Shown piece by piece: positions 36,789-45,336 of a stretch of DNA of 64,000 nucleotides. Position 1 is the stretch's first letter. Each line of letters starts with the position of its first letter. The stretch is from an uncultured Clostridia bacterium (GTDB taxonomy: Bacteria; Bacillota; Clostridia; TANB77; CAG-508): contig CAQDYY010000001.1 of NCBI GenBank assembly GCA_948777935.1, forward strand, positions 124,001 through 188,000, written 5' to 3'. Below the pieces are notes generated by a model. That model saw only the letters and a program-made list of their open reading frames with translations, made no database searches and was not told the origin of the DNA. The position numbers and the translations under genes are program-made.

Positions 36789-37631
36789 ATGATTAATATA
36801 CTATTGTGTGGAAACGAAAAAGTTTTTGATGGTGCTTTAACACAGCTTTTATCCATTACAAATAGAACAAAAGAAACAATAAATTGTTATATTTTTACTA
36901 TGGATATTTCTAGAATAAAACCAGAATACACAAGCATTACAGATGAGCAAGTGGAATTTTTAGATAAAGTACTAAAATCAAAAAAAATAGATAATAAAGT
37001 AACAAAAATTGATGTTACTAATCTATATGAAAATGAATTTTATAAGTGTAAAAATGAAACTGCATACTGTACACCATATACATTACTAAGGCTACTAGCA
37101 GACTTAGTTCCAAATATGCCAAATAAAATTTTGTACTTAGACATTGATATGATGGCACATGATGACATTTCTAAGTTGTATAGTATTGATGTTTCGGGAT
37201 ATGAATATGCAGCAGTAAAGGAAAAATATGGTTCGATTTTCATATGGCCAGATTATATAAATGCAGGAATGCTATTATTAAACATGGAGAAAATAAAAGA
37301 AACAAAGTTACTAGAAAAAGCACGTAATCTTATAAAAACTAAAAAAATGTTATTTGCAGACCAAGACGCAATATATCGTTCCACTACTAAAAAGTTATTA
37401 TTACCACGAAAATATAATGAGCAATCAAGTTTTAAAAGAAAAGACACAGTTATTTGTCACTTTTGTAAAAGACTTATGCTTCTTCCTTATCCACATACTG
37501 AAAATTATAAACAATGGCAAATTGATGATATACATAGAGAACTAAAATGTTATGCTTTTGAAGAAGATTTAAAAGAATATGTAAAATTAAAAGAACAATT
37601 TCAAAGCAAAGTTGAAAAAGGGGAAAAATAA
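36789..37631 (+). CDS. Glycosyltransferase family 8
   Basis: This 280-residue GT8 enzyme has LYLDIDMMAHDDISKLY (DxD) and YINAGMLLLNMEKIK, both diagnostic of the family, plus a C-terminal HFCKRLMLLPYP. It is first of three overlapping or abutting genes with the GT8-acyltransferase fusion and a second acyltransferase, suggesting assembly of a glycolipid. Confidence 0.88.
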   Translation: MINILLCGNEKVFDGALTQLLSITNRTKETINCYIFTMDISRIKPEYTSITDEQVEFLDKVLKSKKIDNKVTKIDVTNLYENEFYKCKNETAYCTPYTLLRLLADLVPNMPNKILYLDIDMMAHDDISKLYSIDVSGYEYAAVKEKYGSIFIWPDYINAGMLLLNMEKIKETKLLEKARNLIKTKKMLFADQDAIYRSTTKKLLLPRKYNEQSSFKRKDTVICHFCKRLMLLPYPHTENYKQWQIDDIHRELKCYAFEEDLKEYVKLKEQFQSKVEKGEK

Positions 37632-39440
37632 ATGAATAAAGAAAAAAGTATAATACCAATCTTCTTTACAGTAGATGATACATATGTACCTTTTTTATCT
37701 GTAACATTACAATCAATAGTAGAAAAGTCAAGTACAGAATATCATTATGAAATAAAGATATTATATGCGAAATTAAGTAATGAAAGTAAAGAAAAAATAA
37801 GTAAATATACAAGAAATAATATAACAATAGAATATGTTGATGTATCAGAATACTTTGAAAAAGTAAAAGATAAACTTTATACAAGAGATTACTTCTCAAT
37901 GACAACATATTTTAGATTATTTATTGCAAGCTTATATCCACAATATAATAAAGCTATATATTTAGATAGTGATGTTGTTGTGCTAAAAGATATAGCAGAC
38001 CTATATAATATTGATATAGGAAACAATTTAGTTGGAGCAGTACCAGATGATATTATTCAAAAAAATGAAGTATTCCAAGAATATGTTGAAAAAGTAGTAG
38101 GTGTTTCAAGTTATAAAAACTATTTTAACGCTGGTGTGCTAGTAATGAATTTAGAAGAACTACGAAATTATCGCTTTGAAGAGAAATTTGTATATCTTCT
38201 AGGAACTGTAAAATATGCTGCTATTCAAGATCAAGACTACTTAAATAGAATTTGCAAGGGAAGAGTAAAACTAATAGATTTAAATTGGAATATAATGCCA
38301 TCAGCTTCTGCAAGAGAAATTGAAGAAGAAAACATCAAATTAATACATTACAATTATCAATATAAACCATGGCATTATGATAACATATTATATGGTAAAT
38401 ATTTTTGGGATTATGCTTCAAGAACAGAGTTCTATAATGAATTAAAGAAGATGAAAGAAGACTTTAATGAAGAAATGGAAAAAGCAGATAGGGAAGCAGA
38501 TAAAAACTTAAGAGCACTTGCAAAAAAAGAATCTGACTGTGTTGGTGATGATAGACCTAAAAAGAATGTTGTTCAAGAAAAATCTAAAGAAAGATTAGAA
38601 ATTTTAGAAAAAATAAAGCAATTAGAAAAAGAGGGGCGTTTTGATGTAGATGCAGAAAATGATCCTCCAACAATTCCATTAACACCAGATAATGTTGATT
38701 ATTTAAAAGAAAAGAGTACAAGTAAGTTTAAAAATATTCTTGCAAATAAAGTAGGGGAACGTTTCTTAAATGATTTACTAAAAGAAAACAAGTTGATTAT
38801 TAAAGATATAAAAGGTATGGAAAATTTACAAGGTGTAGAGACTGGTGCTATTATAACTTGTAACCACTTTAATCCATTTGATTCTTTTAGTATTGAACAA
38901 GTTTTTAGGTTATCTGGTAAATCAAAAGAAAAGAAATTGTATAAAGTAATAAGAGAAGGAAACTATACAAATTTTCCGGGCTTATATGGGTTCTTCTTTA
39001 GAAATTGTGACACATTGCCACTAAGTTCAAATAAAAGAACAATGATAGAATTTATGAAAGCTGCCAGTACAATCTTACAAAGAGGAGATTTTATATTAAT
39101 TTACCCAGAGCAAAGCCTATGGTGGAACTATAAAAAGCCAAAGCCATTTAAAAATGGAGCATTTAAGATGGCAGTAAGAAATAATGTTCCTGTAATTCCA
39201 ATTTTTATTACAATGGAAGATAGTAATATTATTGATGAAACTGGGTTTGCTGTACAAGAATATACTATAAATATTGAAAAACCAATATATCAAGATGAAA
39301 GTTTATCTTTAAAAGAAAATGCGGAAATGATGAAAGAACGAAATTATCAAATTTGGAAAGAAATATATGAAGACTTCTACAAAATTCCACTTGAATATAC
39401 TACAAAAAAACAAGAAGTGAGTGTTGTAAATGGAAAATAA
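37632..39440 (+). CDS. GT8 glycosyltransferase fused to a PlsC-type acyltransferase
   Basis: This 602-residue two-domain protein has an N-terminal GT8 (AIYLDSDVVVLKDIADLY and YFNAGVLVMNLEEL, residues about 5-260). A charged, coiled linker follows (about 265-360), then a PlsC-like acyltransferase domain with CNHFNPFDSFS and YPEQSLWW...KNGAFKMA (about 380-590). The ATG follows the previous stop by one base. A sugar transferase and an acyltransferase on one chain suggest sequential glycosylation and acylation of one lipid; substrate unknown. Confidence 0.85.
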   Translation: MNKEKSIIPIFFTVDDTYVPFLSVTLQSIVEKSSTEYHYEIKILYAKLSNESKEKISKYTRNNITIEYVDVSEYFEKVKDKLYTRDYFSMTTYFRLFIASLYPQYNKAIYLDSDVVVLKDIADLYNIDIGNNLVGAVPDDIIQKNEVFQEYVEKVVGVSSYKNYFNAGVLVMNLEELRNYRFEEKFVYLLGTVKYAAIQDQDYLNRICKGRVKLIDLNWNIMPSASAREIEEENIKLIHYNYQYKPWHYDNILYGKYFWDYASRTEFYNELKKMKEDFNEEMEKADREADKNLRALAKKESDCVGDDRPKKNVVQEKSKERLEILEKIKQLEKEGRFDVDAENDPPTIPLTPDNVDYLKEKSTSKFKNILANKVGERFLNDLLKENKLIIKDIKGMENLQGVETGAIITCNHFNPFDSFSIEQVFRLSGKSKEKKLYKVIREGNYTNFPGLYGFFFRNCDTLPLSSNKRTMIEFMKAASTILQRGDFILIYPEQSLWWNYKKPKPFKNGAFKMAVRNNVPVIPIFITMEDSNIIDETGFAVQEYTINIEKPIYQDESLSLKENAEMMKERNYQIWKEIYEDFYKIPLEYTTKKQEVSVVNGK

Positions 39441-40224
39441 GAAAATTATTTACTATACAGATGAGCTAAATGATGAATTTTCAGATAAAGTAATAATTCC
39501 ACGAAGGATTGATGAAAATTACAAATATATTCACAATCCTTTATGGGATTTTTGTTCATATATTATACAAAATGTGCTTAGTATGCCAATAAAGGTGTTA
39601 TATTCTAAAATAAAATTTAGAATACAATATATTGGAAAAGAAAAACTAAAAGCATATAAAAAACAAGGGTATTTTATATATGCAAACCATACACAAGCAT
39701 TTGCAGACACATTTATTCCTAGTGTAGGAAATTATCCAAAAAGAAATTTTTTAATAGTAAACCCTGCAAATGTATCTATGAAGCATTTAGAGACATTTGT
39801 AGAAATGTTAGGAGCAATACCAACTCCAGATAATAAAACTGCAATGAAGAATTTTTTAGATATAATAGAAAAGAGAATACGAAATAAGTCATCTATTACT
39901 ATCTACCCAGAGGCTCATATATGGCCATATTATACAAAAATAAGACCATTTAAGGATGTATCATTCAAGTACCCAATACAACTAAATACTCCAACTTTTT
40001 GCATGACAAATACATATGTATCTTATGGAAAGAATAATGATAAGATAAAAATTGTAACATATATAGATGGACCTTTTTTTGCAGATAGTAGCCTAAACAA
40101 GAAAGAAATGCAACGTGATTTACGAAATAAGGTATATGAATGTATGGTAGAAAGAAGCAAAAACAGCAATATTGAATATATAAAGTATATAAAAGAAGAA
40201 GAGAAAGAAACTATAACAATTTAA
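39430..40224 (+). CDS. PlsC-type acyltransferase
   Basis: This 264-residue lysophospholipid-type acyltransferase has YANHTQAFADTF and ITIYPEAHIWPYYTKIRPFK, the catalytic and phosphate-binding blocks. It overlaps the fusion gene by 11 bases, so it is translationally coupled. With the fused acyltransferase upstream, the operon encodes two related acyltransferase domains. Confidence 0.85.
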   Translation: MENKKIIYYTDELNDEFSDKVIIPRRIDENYKYIHNPLWDFCSYIIQNVLSMPIKVLYSKIKFRIQYIGKEKLKAYKKQGYFIYANHTQAFADTFIPSVGNYPKRNFLIVNPANVSMKHLETFVEMLGAIPTPDNKTAMKNFLDIIEKRIRNKSSITIYPEAHIWPYYTKIRPFKDVSFKYPIQLNTPTFCMTNTYVSYGKNNDKIKIVTYIDGPFFADSSLNKKEMQRDLRNKVYECMVERSKNSNIEYIKYIKEEEKETITI

Positions 40225-40245
40225 TAATTGTACTATATATATGAA

Positions 40246-40276
40246 AATACACCAGATTACAATTGCTATCTGGTGT
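40246..40276. terminator. Hairpin between convergent genes
   Basis: The stem ATACACCAGAT / ATCTGGTGTAT has a 10-base loop. There is little T tract on either side. Confidence 0.55.
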
Positions 40277-40287
40277 ATCTTCATTAA

Positions 40288-40500
40288 CTACAGCCGATTA
40301 AATGCATTAAAAATGATGTCTTCTAGTTGCAAATTTGGAAATTTTTCTTGCAATTTTTCAAGAATTCCTTCTCTAGTTGCTTTACTAATATTAGTAAAAT
40401 CTTTACAAGTTTCCATTTCTAATGTCACCTCAGTTGAACCATAACCCTCTATCTGCTCCCGTTCTGATACCTTTGCCTTCCAACTGTAAAAATATAACAT
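40288..40500 (-). CDS. Small orphan protein with two in-frame CGG codons
   Basis: This protein of about 70 residues starts at ATG 40500 (MLYFYSWKAKVSE) with AAAGGAG upstream. I recognise no family. It is charged and soluble. In-frame CGG at 40461-40459 must be read as Arg to keep the frame; a shift gives a stop within four codons. A second CGG at 40296-40294 is the penultimate codon; the end is Asn-Arg-Leu unshifted or Asn-Gly-Cys-Ser shifted. It is GC-richer than its neighbours and beside repeats, suggesting acquisition. Confidence 0.55.
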   Translation of the reverse strand: MLYFYSWKAKVSEREQIEGYGSTEVTLEMETCKDFTNISKATREGILEKLQEKFPNLQLEDIIFNAFNRL

Positions 40501-40909
40501 ATTTTTATCTCCTTTCAAAAATAACTAACTTTATTGCTAATCTTCACTAATATTTTACTATAAAATTACATAAAATGCAAATTTTGAAATTTGCATTTTA
40601 CTAGATAATTGTTTTATAAACTTTTGTAGAAACTTATACTTATAGAGTAAATTCTTCGAAGAATTGGCAAGAAACCTCCTTTAACAAGGGAGGTGGCAGT
40701 GCGAAGCACTGACGGAGGGTTCTTATTAAATGTTTCTTAAGAACCCCCAGTCCACTTCGTGGACAGCCCCCTTATTAAAGGGGCTCTAGAGCCAGTTCAT
40801 AAAAGATTTGTATTGGCGCATAATTATATTTGAAACTATTGTCTAGTAACCTAAAATTAACAAATTTACAGTTAAACTATGGTTAAATAATTAGAAATTT
40901 GATATAGTA
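40501..40909. other. 409-base intergenic region with repeats
   Basis: This region holds no gene that I can support. It contains a palindrome at about 40575-40600 (AAAATGCAAATTTTG and its complement), a short hairpin ATTCTTCGAAGAAT, and the inverted pair of family 1 repeats at 40669-40790. Confidence 0.7.
40669..40790. repeat. Inverted pair of family 1 palindromic repeats
   Basis: One copy (40669-40724, AAGGGAGGTGGCAGTGCG with hairpin CAGTGCGAAGCACTG) faces a second in the opposite orientation (40738-40790, GTCCACTTCGTGGAC then AGCCCCCTTATTAAAGGGGCT). The head-to-head arrangement can form one extended stem. Confidence 0.82.
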
Positions 40910-41608
40910 TCATTCTTGTAATTCTTTACTCAATTTACCCATTGCTTTTGTTTCTATTCTAGAAACGTATGAACGAGAAATTCCCATCATAGAAGCAATT
41001 TCATTTTGGGTTTTGGGTTTAGTACCATTTAATCCAAAACGTAACTCTAGAATTGTTTTTTCTCTATCTTTTAAAGTCTCTTTCATCTTTTCATAAAGCT
41101 TCTTCACTTTCATCTTTAAATCAATTTCATCTTCAATAGATTTATCATCTGTTTCTAATACCTCCATTAAAGTAACCTCATTATCATCTTTGTCTTTTCC
41201 AATAGGCTCATTCAAGTATACTTCAGACTTTGTTTTCTTACTAGAACGCAAAAACATTAGTATTTCATTTTCGATACATCTTGCAGCATATGTAGCAAGT
41301 CGTATATTTTTGTCTGATTTAAAGCTATTTATTCCTTTAATTAAACCAATAGTACCAATAGAAATCAAATCATCTTGGTCAATATTTGTAGTAGCATATT
41401 TTTTACTAATATGAGCAACTAATCTTAAGTTTCTTTCAATTAATATATTACGAGCTTCTTCATCTCCATTTTGCATCCTTTCAATACAACTTTTTTCCTC
41501 TTCTGAAGATAATGGCTCTGGAAACAAATTACTACTTTGTATGTATCCAACAACGAAAATAGCACTTTTTAAAAAGGCTAAAAATCCTGATAACGTAAGG
41601 GCAAGCAT
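40910..41608 (-). CDS. sigK: RNA polymerase sporulation sigma factor SigK
   Basis: This 232-residue sigma-70 family factor has pro-sigma-K character: a hydrophobic N-terminal segment (LTLSGFLAFLKSAIFVVG) precedes the sigma regions. Region 2 contains NIDQDDLISIGTIGLIKGINSF and ATYAARCIENEILMFLR, and region 4 contains TQNEIASMMGISRSYVSRIE. SigK drives late mother-cell genes after processing. The gene is uninterrupted, with no skin element. I chose the ATG at 41608 with GGAGGTG upstream. No CGG is present. Confidence 0.9.
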   Translation of the reverse strand: MLALTLSGFLAFLKSAIFVVGYIQSSNLFPEPLSSEEEKSCIERMQNGDEEARNILIERNLRLVAHISKKYATTNIDQDDLISIGTIGLIKGINSFKSDKNIRLATYAARCIENEILMFLRSSKKTKSEVYLNEPIGKDKDDNEVTLMEVLETDDKSIEDEIDLKMKVKKLYEKMKETLKDREKTILELRFGLNGTKPKTQNEIASMMGISRSYVSRIETKAMGKLSKELQE

Positions 41609-41746
41609 ATATGGCACCTCCAAAATTGACTTATACAAAGAATTATATGTTTTGAAAAATAAAAAGTGCATGACCGTTTAAAAAATTTATTTGACATCTT
41701 TTTATTAGTGTTATAAAATACTAGAAGTAAAGGAGGCTTGAAAAAC

Positions 41747-42855
41747 ATGATTGAATTAGAAGAAAATAAAAGAGAATTAGTCGAATTAGAAAAAAGAATC
41801 GAAAGTATTGGTGAGTCTCTTTGACTTAAACGTAGTAGCAAATAGAATAGAGGAACTAGAGAGTAAGACAATGCAAGAAGGTTTTTGGAATGATAATAAA
41901 ACATCTAGCGTTGTATTACAAGAAATGAAATCTTTAAAGAACAAATATACAAAATTTACGAATCTTAATGAAGAAATAAAAAACTTACAAGAATTAAATG
42001 AACTTTTATTACTAGAAGAAGACGGTGAATTAGGAAAAGAACTTTTAAAAAATACTAAAGTATTAGAACATGATTTAGAAAAATTTGAAATAGAAACTTT
42101 ACTATCAGGGAAATATGATATAAATAATGCAATTGTAACCTTACATCCAGGAGCAGGAGGAACAGAATCACAAGACTGGGCAGAAATGCTATATAGAATG
42201 TATACAAGATGGGCAAATGCTAATGGCTATATTGTTAAAGAACTAGACTATTTAGAAGGTGAAGAAGCAGGAATAAAGAGTGTTACATTTTTAGTTAGTG
42301 GAGAGAATGCATATGGCTATTTAAAAGCTGAAATAGGTGTACATAGACTAGTACGTATTTCGCCTTTTGATGCAGGAGGAAGACGCCATACATCTTTTGC
42401 ATCAGTAGAAGTATTGCCAGAAATTACAGATGATATAGATATAGAAATTAACCCTGAAGATTTAAGAATAGATACATATCGTGCATCACGGAGCAGGAGG
42501 ACAGCATATAAATAAAACAGATTCAGCAGTACGTATTACTCATATACCTACAAATACTGTGGTTTCTTGCCAAACAGAAAGGTCTCAAATACAAAATAGA
42601 GAAACTGCTATGAAAATGTTAAAATCGAAATTGCTAGACTTAAAAGAAAAAGGGCATAAAGAAGAGATTTCAGAATTAAAAGGAGAGCAAAGGGATATTG
42701 CATGGGGAAGTCAAATTCGTTCATATGTATTTTGTCCGTATACTTTAGTAAAAGACCATAGGACAAATTATGAAACAGGAAATGTTTCAGCTGTTATGGA
42801 TGGAGAAATAAATGGGTTTTTAGAAAGTTATTTAAAGATGAATTTGAACTCATAA
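41747..42855 (+). CDS. prfB: Peptide chain release factor 2 (UGA shift plus CGG shift)
   Basis: RF2 terminates translation at UAA and UGA. The known autoregulatory +1 frameshift is present: CTT TGA C at 41819-41825, with Asp26 after the shift. A second break occurs at CGG 42489. Skipping C gives Ala-Ser-Gly248-Ala-Gly-Gly-Gln-His, so the catalytic GGQ at 250-252 lies immediately after the recoding site. Without it the product ends at a random tail and lacks GGQ. Counting both shifts the protein is 368 residues, the normal length. AGGAGG precedes the ATG. Confidence 0.94.
41819..41825 (+). promoter_or_regulatory. Canonical RF2 UGA +1 frameshift site
   Basis: CTTTGAC follows GGTGAGTCT. The in-frame UGA at codon 26 is bypassed to GAC, as in most bacteria. 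Low RF2 favours the shift. Confidence 0.95.
42489..42491 (+). other. CGG +1 recoding site in prfB, before GGQ
   Basis: TCA CGG A is read as Ser then Gly248 (GGA), continuing Ala-Gly-Gly-Gln. This is the most diagnostic of all sites because the shifted frame restores the universal peptidyl-hydrolysis motif. Confidence 0.95.
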
Positions 42856-42858
42856 AAA

Positions 42859-42896
42859 GGCTTTGTCATGCGGACGAGCAATGCTCGCCCCTACAT
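42859..42896. repeat. Dispersed palindromic repeat related to family 2
   Basis: GGCTTTGTCATGCGGACGAG with the small hairpin CGAGCAATGCTCG and ending GCCCCTACA. Read on the minus strand it starts TGTAGGGGC like the family 2 copies. Confidence 0.7.
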
Positions 42897-43019
42897 ATTT
42901 AAAATAGCATTTTTTTATAAAACAAGAAACTTTATAAATAACAAATAATATACTATATAGTATAGTGATGTTTAGACTTAAATGTCATTTACACTTTAAG
43001 AAAAAGAAGGTGCCAAATT

Positions 43020-44244
43020 ATGGCAATTATAGTACAAAAATTTGGAGGAAGTTCTGTAGCAGACACAGATAAATTATTTAGAGTCTGTCGTCATATTATT
43101 AAAGAATATGAAAAAGGAAATGATATGGTTGTAGTTGTATCAGCACAACGGAAAAACAACAGATAAACTTATTTTAGAGGAAGCAGAAATTACTACTTCA
43201 CCTAGCAAGAGAGAACATGATGTATTAGTTTCAACAGGAGAACAAATAACTATTGCAAAATTATGTATGTGCCTACAAAAGATGGGATATGATGCAATAT
43301 CATATACAGGATGGCAAATACCAATTATAACAAATGGGATAAACGGAAATGCAAGAATAAAAGAAGTTTGTACAGATAGAATTAAAAATGATTTAGACCA
43401 AAGGAAAATTGTTGTTGTAGCAGGATTCCAAGGAATAGATGAAGATTTGAATATAACTACATTTGGAAGGGGAGGCTCAGATACAACAGCAGTAGCATTA
43501 GCAGCAGCCTTAAATGCAGAAAAATGTGATATTTACACAGATGTAGATGGTATCTTTTCAGCTGACCCAAGAATTGTAAAATATGTTTCTAAAATAGATA
43601 CAATATCATATGATGAAATGCTAGAACTTTCAAGTCTTGGTGCAAAAGTATTACACAATAGATGTGTAGAAATAGGAAAAAAATACGATGTTCCTATATA
43701 TGTAAAATCAACTTTTGAAGAAGAATCTCGAGGTACATTAGTATGTAAAAAGGAATGCATGGAAGAACTATGCATAACAGGATTAGCAAAAGAAGACCAT
43801 ATTGTGCGTATTACATTAGTTGGAAAAAATCATAAAATTGGACGAATTTACAAAGTATTTAAACTACTTGCAGATTTTGATATAAACGTAGATATTATAG
43901 TTCAAGCATTTGGTGAACATATGGCAAAAGATATATCATTTACAATAAAAGAAAAAGACTTAGAATTAGCACTAGAACTATTACACAAAAATGCAGATAC
44001 ATTTGATATTAATGAAATAAAATCAAGTGAAGGACTTTCAAAAATATCAATAGTTGGTGTTGGAATTGGTAATAACCCTGGTGTTGCAGCAACATTATTT
44101 GAAGTTCTATACGAAAACAATATAAATATGCACATGATTTCAACTTCTGAAATTAAAATTTCAGTATTAGTAAATAGTAATGTGGCAGAAACTGCTATGA
44201 ACGAAATTCATAATACATTCATGAAAGAAACTGTTTCAATCTAG
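43020..44244 (+). CDS. lysC: Aspartate kinase (CGG-recoded)
   Basis: Aspartokinase phosphorylates aspartate, the first step toward lysine, threonine, methionine and diaminopimelate. The start IVQKFGGSSVADTDKLF is in the zero frame from ATG 43020. At CGG 43149 the frame breaks; skipping C gives SAQGKTTDKLI, the expected substrate-loop sequence. It runs on through GRGGSDTTAVALAAAL, the regulatory ACT domains and a stop at 44244, 407 residues in all. The 3' end forms a hairpin with the following T tract. Confidence 0.92.
43149..43151 (+). other. CGG +1 recoding site in lysC
   Basis: CAA CGG A is read as Gln then Gly44 (GGA), restoring the conserved Ser-Ala-x-Gly-x-Thr-Thr. The zero frame stops five codons later. 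Confidence 0.93.
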
Positions 44245-44262
44245 AAACAGTTTCTTTTGTTT
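44230..44262 (+). terminator. Terminator overlapping the lysC stop
   Basis: The stem GAAACTGTTT / AAACAGTTTC is followed by TTTTGTTT. Confidence 0.8.
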
Positions 44263-44280
44263 CTATGAGAAATGTTAAGT

Positions 44281-44331
44281 GTAGGGGCATCGTTTGTGGG
44301 AATACCCGTAAGACATGACACCACTGTGCCC
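44281..44331 (+). repeat. Dispersed palindromic repeat, family 2, copy 2
   Basis: GTAGGGGCATCGTTTGTGGG ... GACATGACACCACTGTGCC, highly similar to 6499-6550. Confidence 0.75.
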
Positions 44332-44435
44332 TCTTTTGTGTCTTTTTCGTGAATTTATAGGTTTATCAGTTCTAAGATGGGCAAGTTGTGAATATATATA
44401 ATTTAGACTAAAAAAGTGAATGGGGGAAAGGGTTT

Positions 44436-44732
44436 ATGACATTAGAAGAAAGAAAAGGACTAACAAGTAATGTTGTACAAAATCTTGTGCTAGAAAATAG
44501 AGGAAAACTAAGTATTTCTGGAGTTCTTGATGTACTAAGCTTTGATGACCAAATTGTAATTATCGAAACAGAACTTGGTTTATTAACTATTAAAGGAGAA
44601 GACCTAAGAATTAATAAACTTAGCATAGATACATCAGAAGTAGTAGTTGAAGGTGATATTTATAATATGGGGTACAGTGAAAAAGAAATGGATAAAAAAA
44701 CTGGGAGCCTTTTAGGTAAAATCTTTAAATAG
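44436..44732 (+). CDS. yabP: Sporulation protein YabP
   Basis: This 98-residue YabP/YqfC-type spore coat assembly protein has a beta-rich pattern (GKLSISGVLDVLSFDDQIVI, then LLTIKGEDLRINKLSID). GAAAGGG precedes the ATG. It is followed by yabQ in the conserved order yabP-yabQ-divIC. Confidence 0.9.
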   Translation: MTLEERKGLTSNVVQNLVLENRGKLSISGVLDVLSFDDQIVIIETELGLLTIKGEDLRINKLSIDTSEVVVEGDIYNMGYSEKEMDKKTGSLLGKIFK

Positions 44733-44748
44733 AAAAGGTGAAAGCATA

Positions 44749-45241
44749 ATGAATAACCAAGCATATACATTTATTATTTTTATTATAAATGGAATCATAA
44801 ATGGAATTCTATTTGATTGCTTTAGAATTGCCCGTAAATCGTTTAAAACCTCTGATGTTATTACATATGTAGAAGATATCTTATTTTGGATAATAGCAGG
44901 CATAATAACTCTATATTTCATTTTTGTATTCAATAATCGGAGAAATACGTTTTTACATTTTTTTAGGTATTCTTATAGGAATACTACTATACATATTAAC
45001 AATTAGCAAATTCTTTATAAAAGTTAGTGTAAGTATTATTTCATTCTTAAAAGAAATAATAGCAAAAACAATAAATATATTACTATATCCACTAAAATTA
45101 ATATTTAAAACATTTAAGAAGATATTGTTTCGACCAATTTCTTTTATATTTATCAATATTCGAACTATTTTTGCCAAAAGCAACTTTAAACTAATAAATC
45201 TGCAAAAAAATTGTAAAAAATTACAAAAAACAGACAAATAA
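44749..45241 (+). CDS. yabQ: Spore cortex biosynthesis protein YabQ (CGG-recoded)
   Basis: YabQ is a membrane protein needed for spore cortex formation. The first helices (IIFIINGIINGILFDCFRIA and an IIAGIITLYFIFVF segment) are in the zero frame. At CGG 44938 the frame breaks after AsnAsn. Skipping C gives GEIRFYIFLGILIGILLY, the family's third and fourth membrane segments, then a basic tail, 163 residues in all. The AAAGGTG site lies nine bases before the ATG. Confidence 0.88.
44938..44940 (+). other. CGG +1 recoding site in yabQ
   Basis: AAT CGG A is read as Asn then Gly64 (GGA), restoring the Asn-Gly-Glu-Ile-Arg-x-Tyr motif of the family. Confidence 0.9.
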
Positions 45242-45336
45242 AGAAGGATTTTTGAGATTTACGTAGAAAAATATAATGAATGGATTTTACATAAGGAATT
45301 TTAAACTATTTGATAAAATTGGAGAGTAAAGTACAT

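Noticed and set aside
40910..41608. Interrupted sigK (skin element)
   Set aside because: The gene is continuous with all sigma regions present.
41819..41825. UGA in prfB as another instance of the new mechanism
   Set aside because: This is the well-known RF2 autoregulatory frameshift (CTTTGAC), independent of CGG.
2243..44940. Simple reassignment of CGG to another amino acid
   Set aside because: A reassigned codon would keep the frame. Here the frame must move by one base and the conserved residue is the glycine of the +1 frame.
2243..44940. A classical slippery sequence at the CGG sites
   Set aside because: The codons before CGG are all different, and re-pairing in the +1 frame would be poor for most of them. 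No shared downstream stem or upstream ribosome-binding-like sequence was seen.
2005..45241. The split genes are pseudogenes or sequencing errors
   Set aside because: All breaks are the same event (one extra C before a glycine GGN codon at a codon boundary) in essential genes such as prfB and coding frames that are otherwise perfect. Random errors would fall in all phases and include deletions. Read-level checking is still needed.
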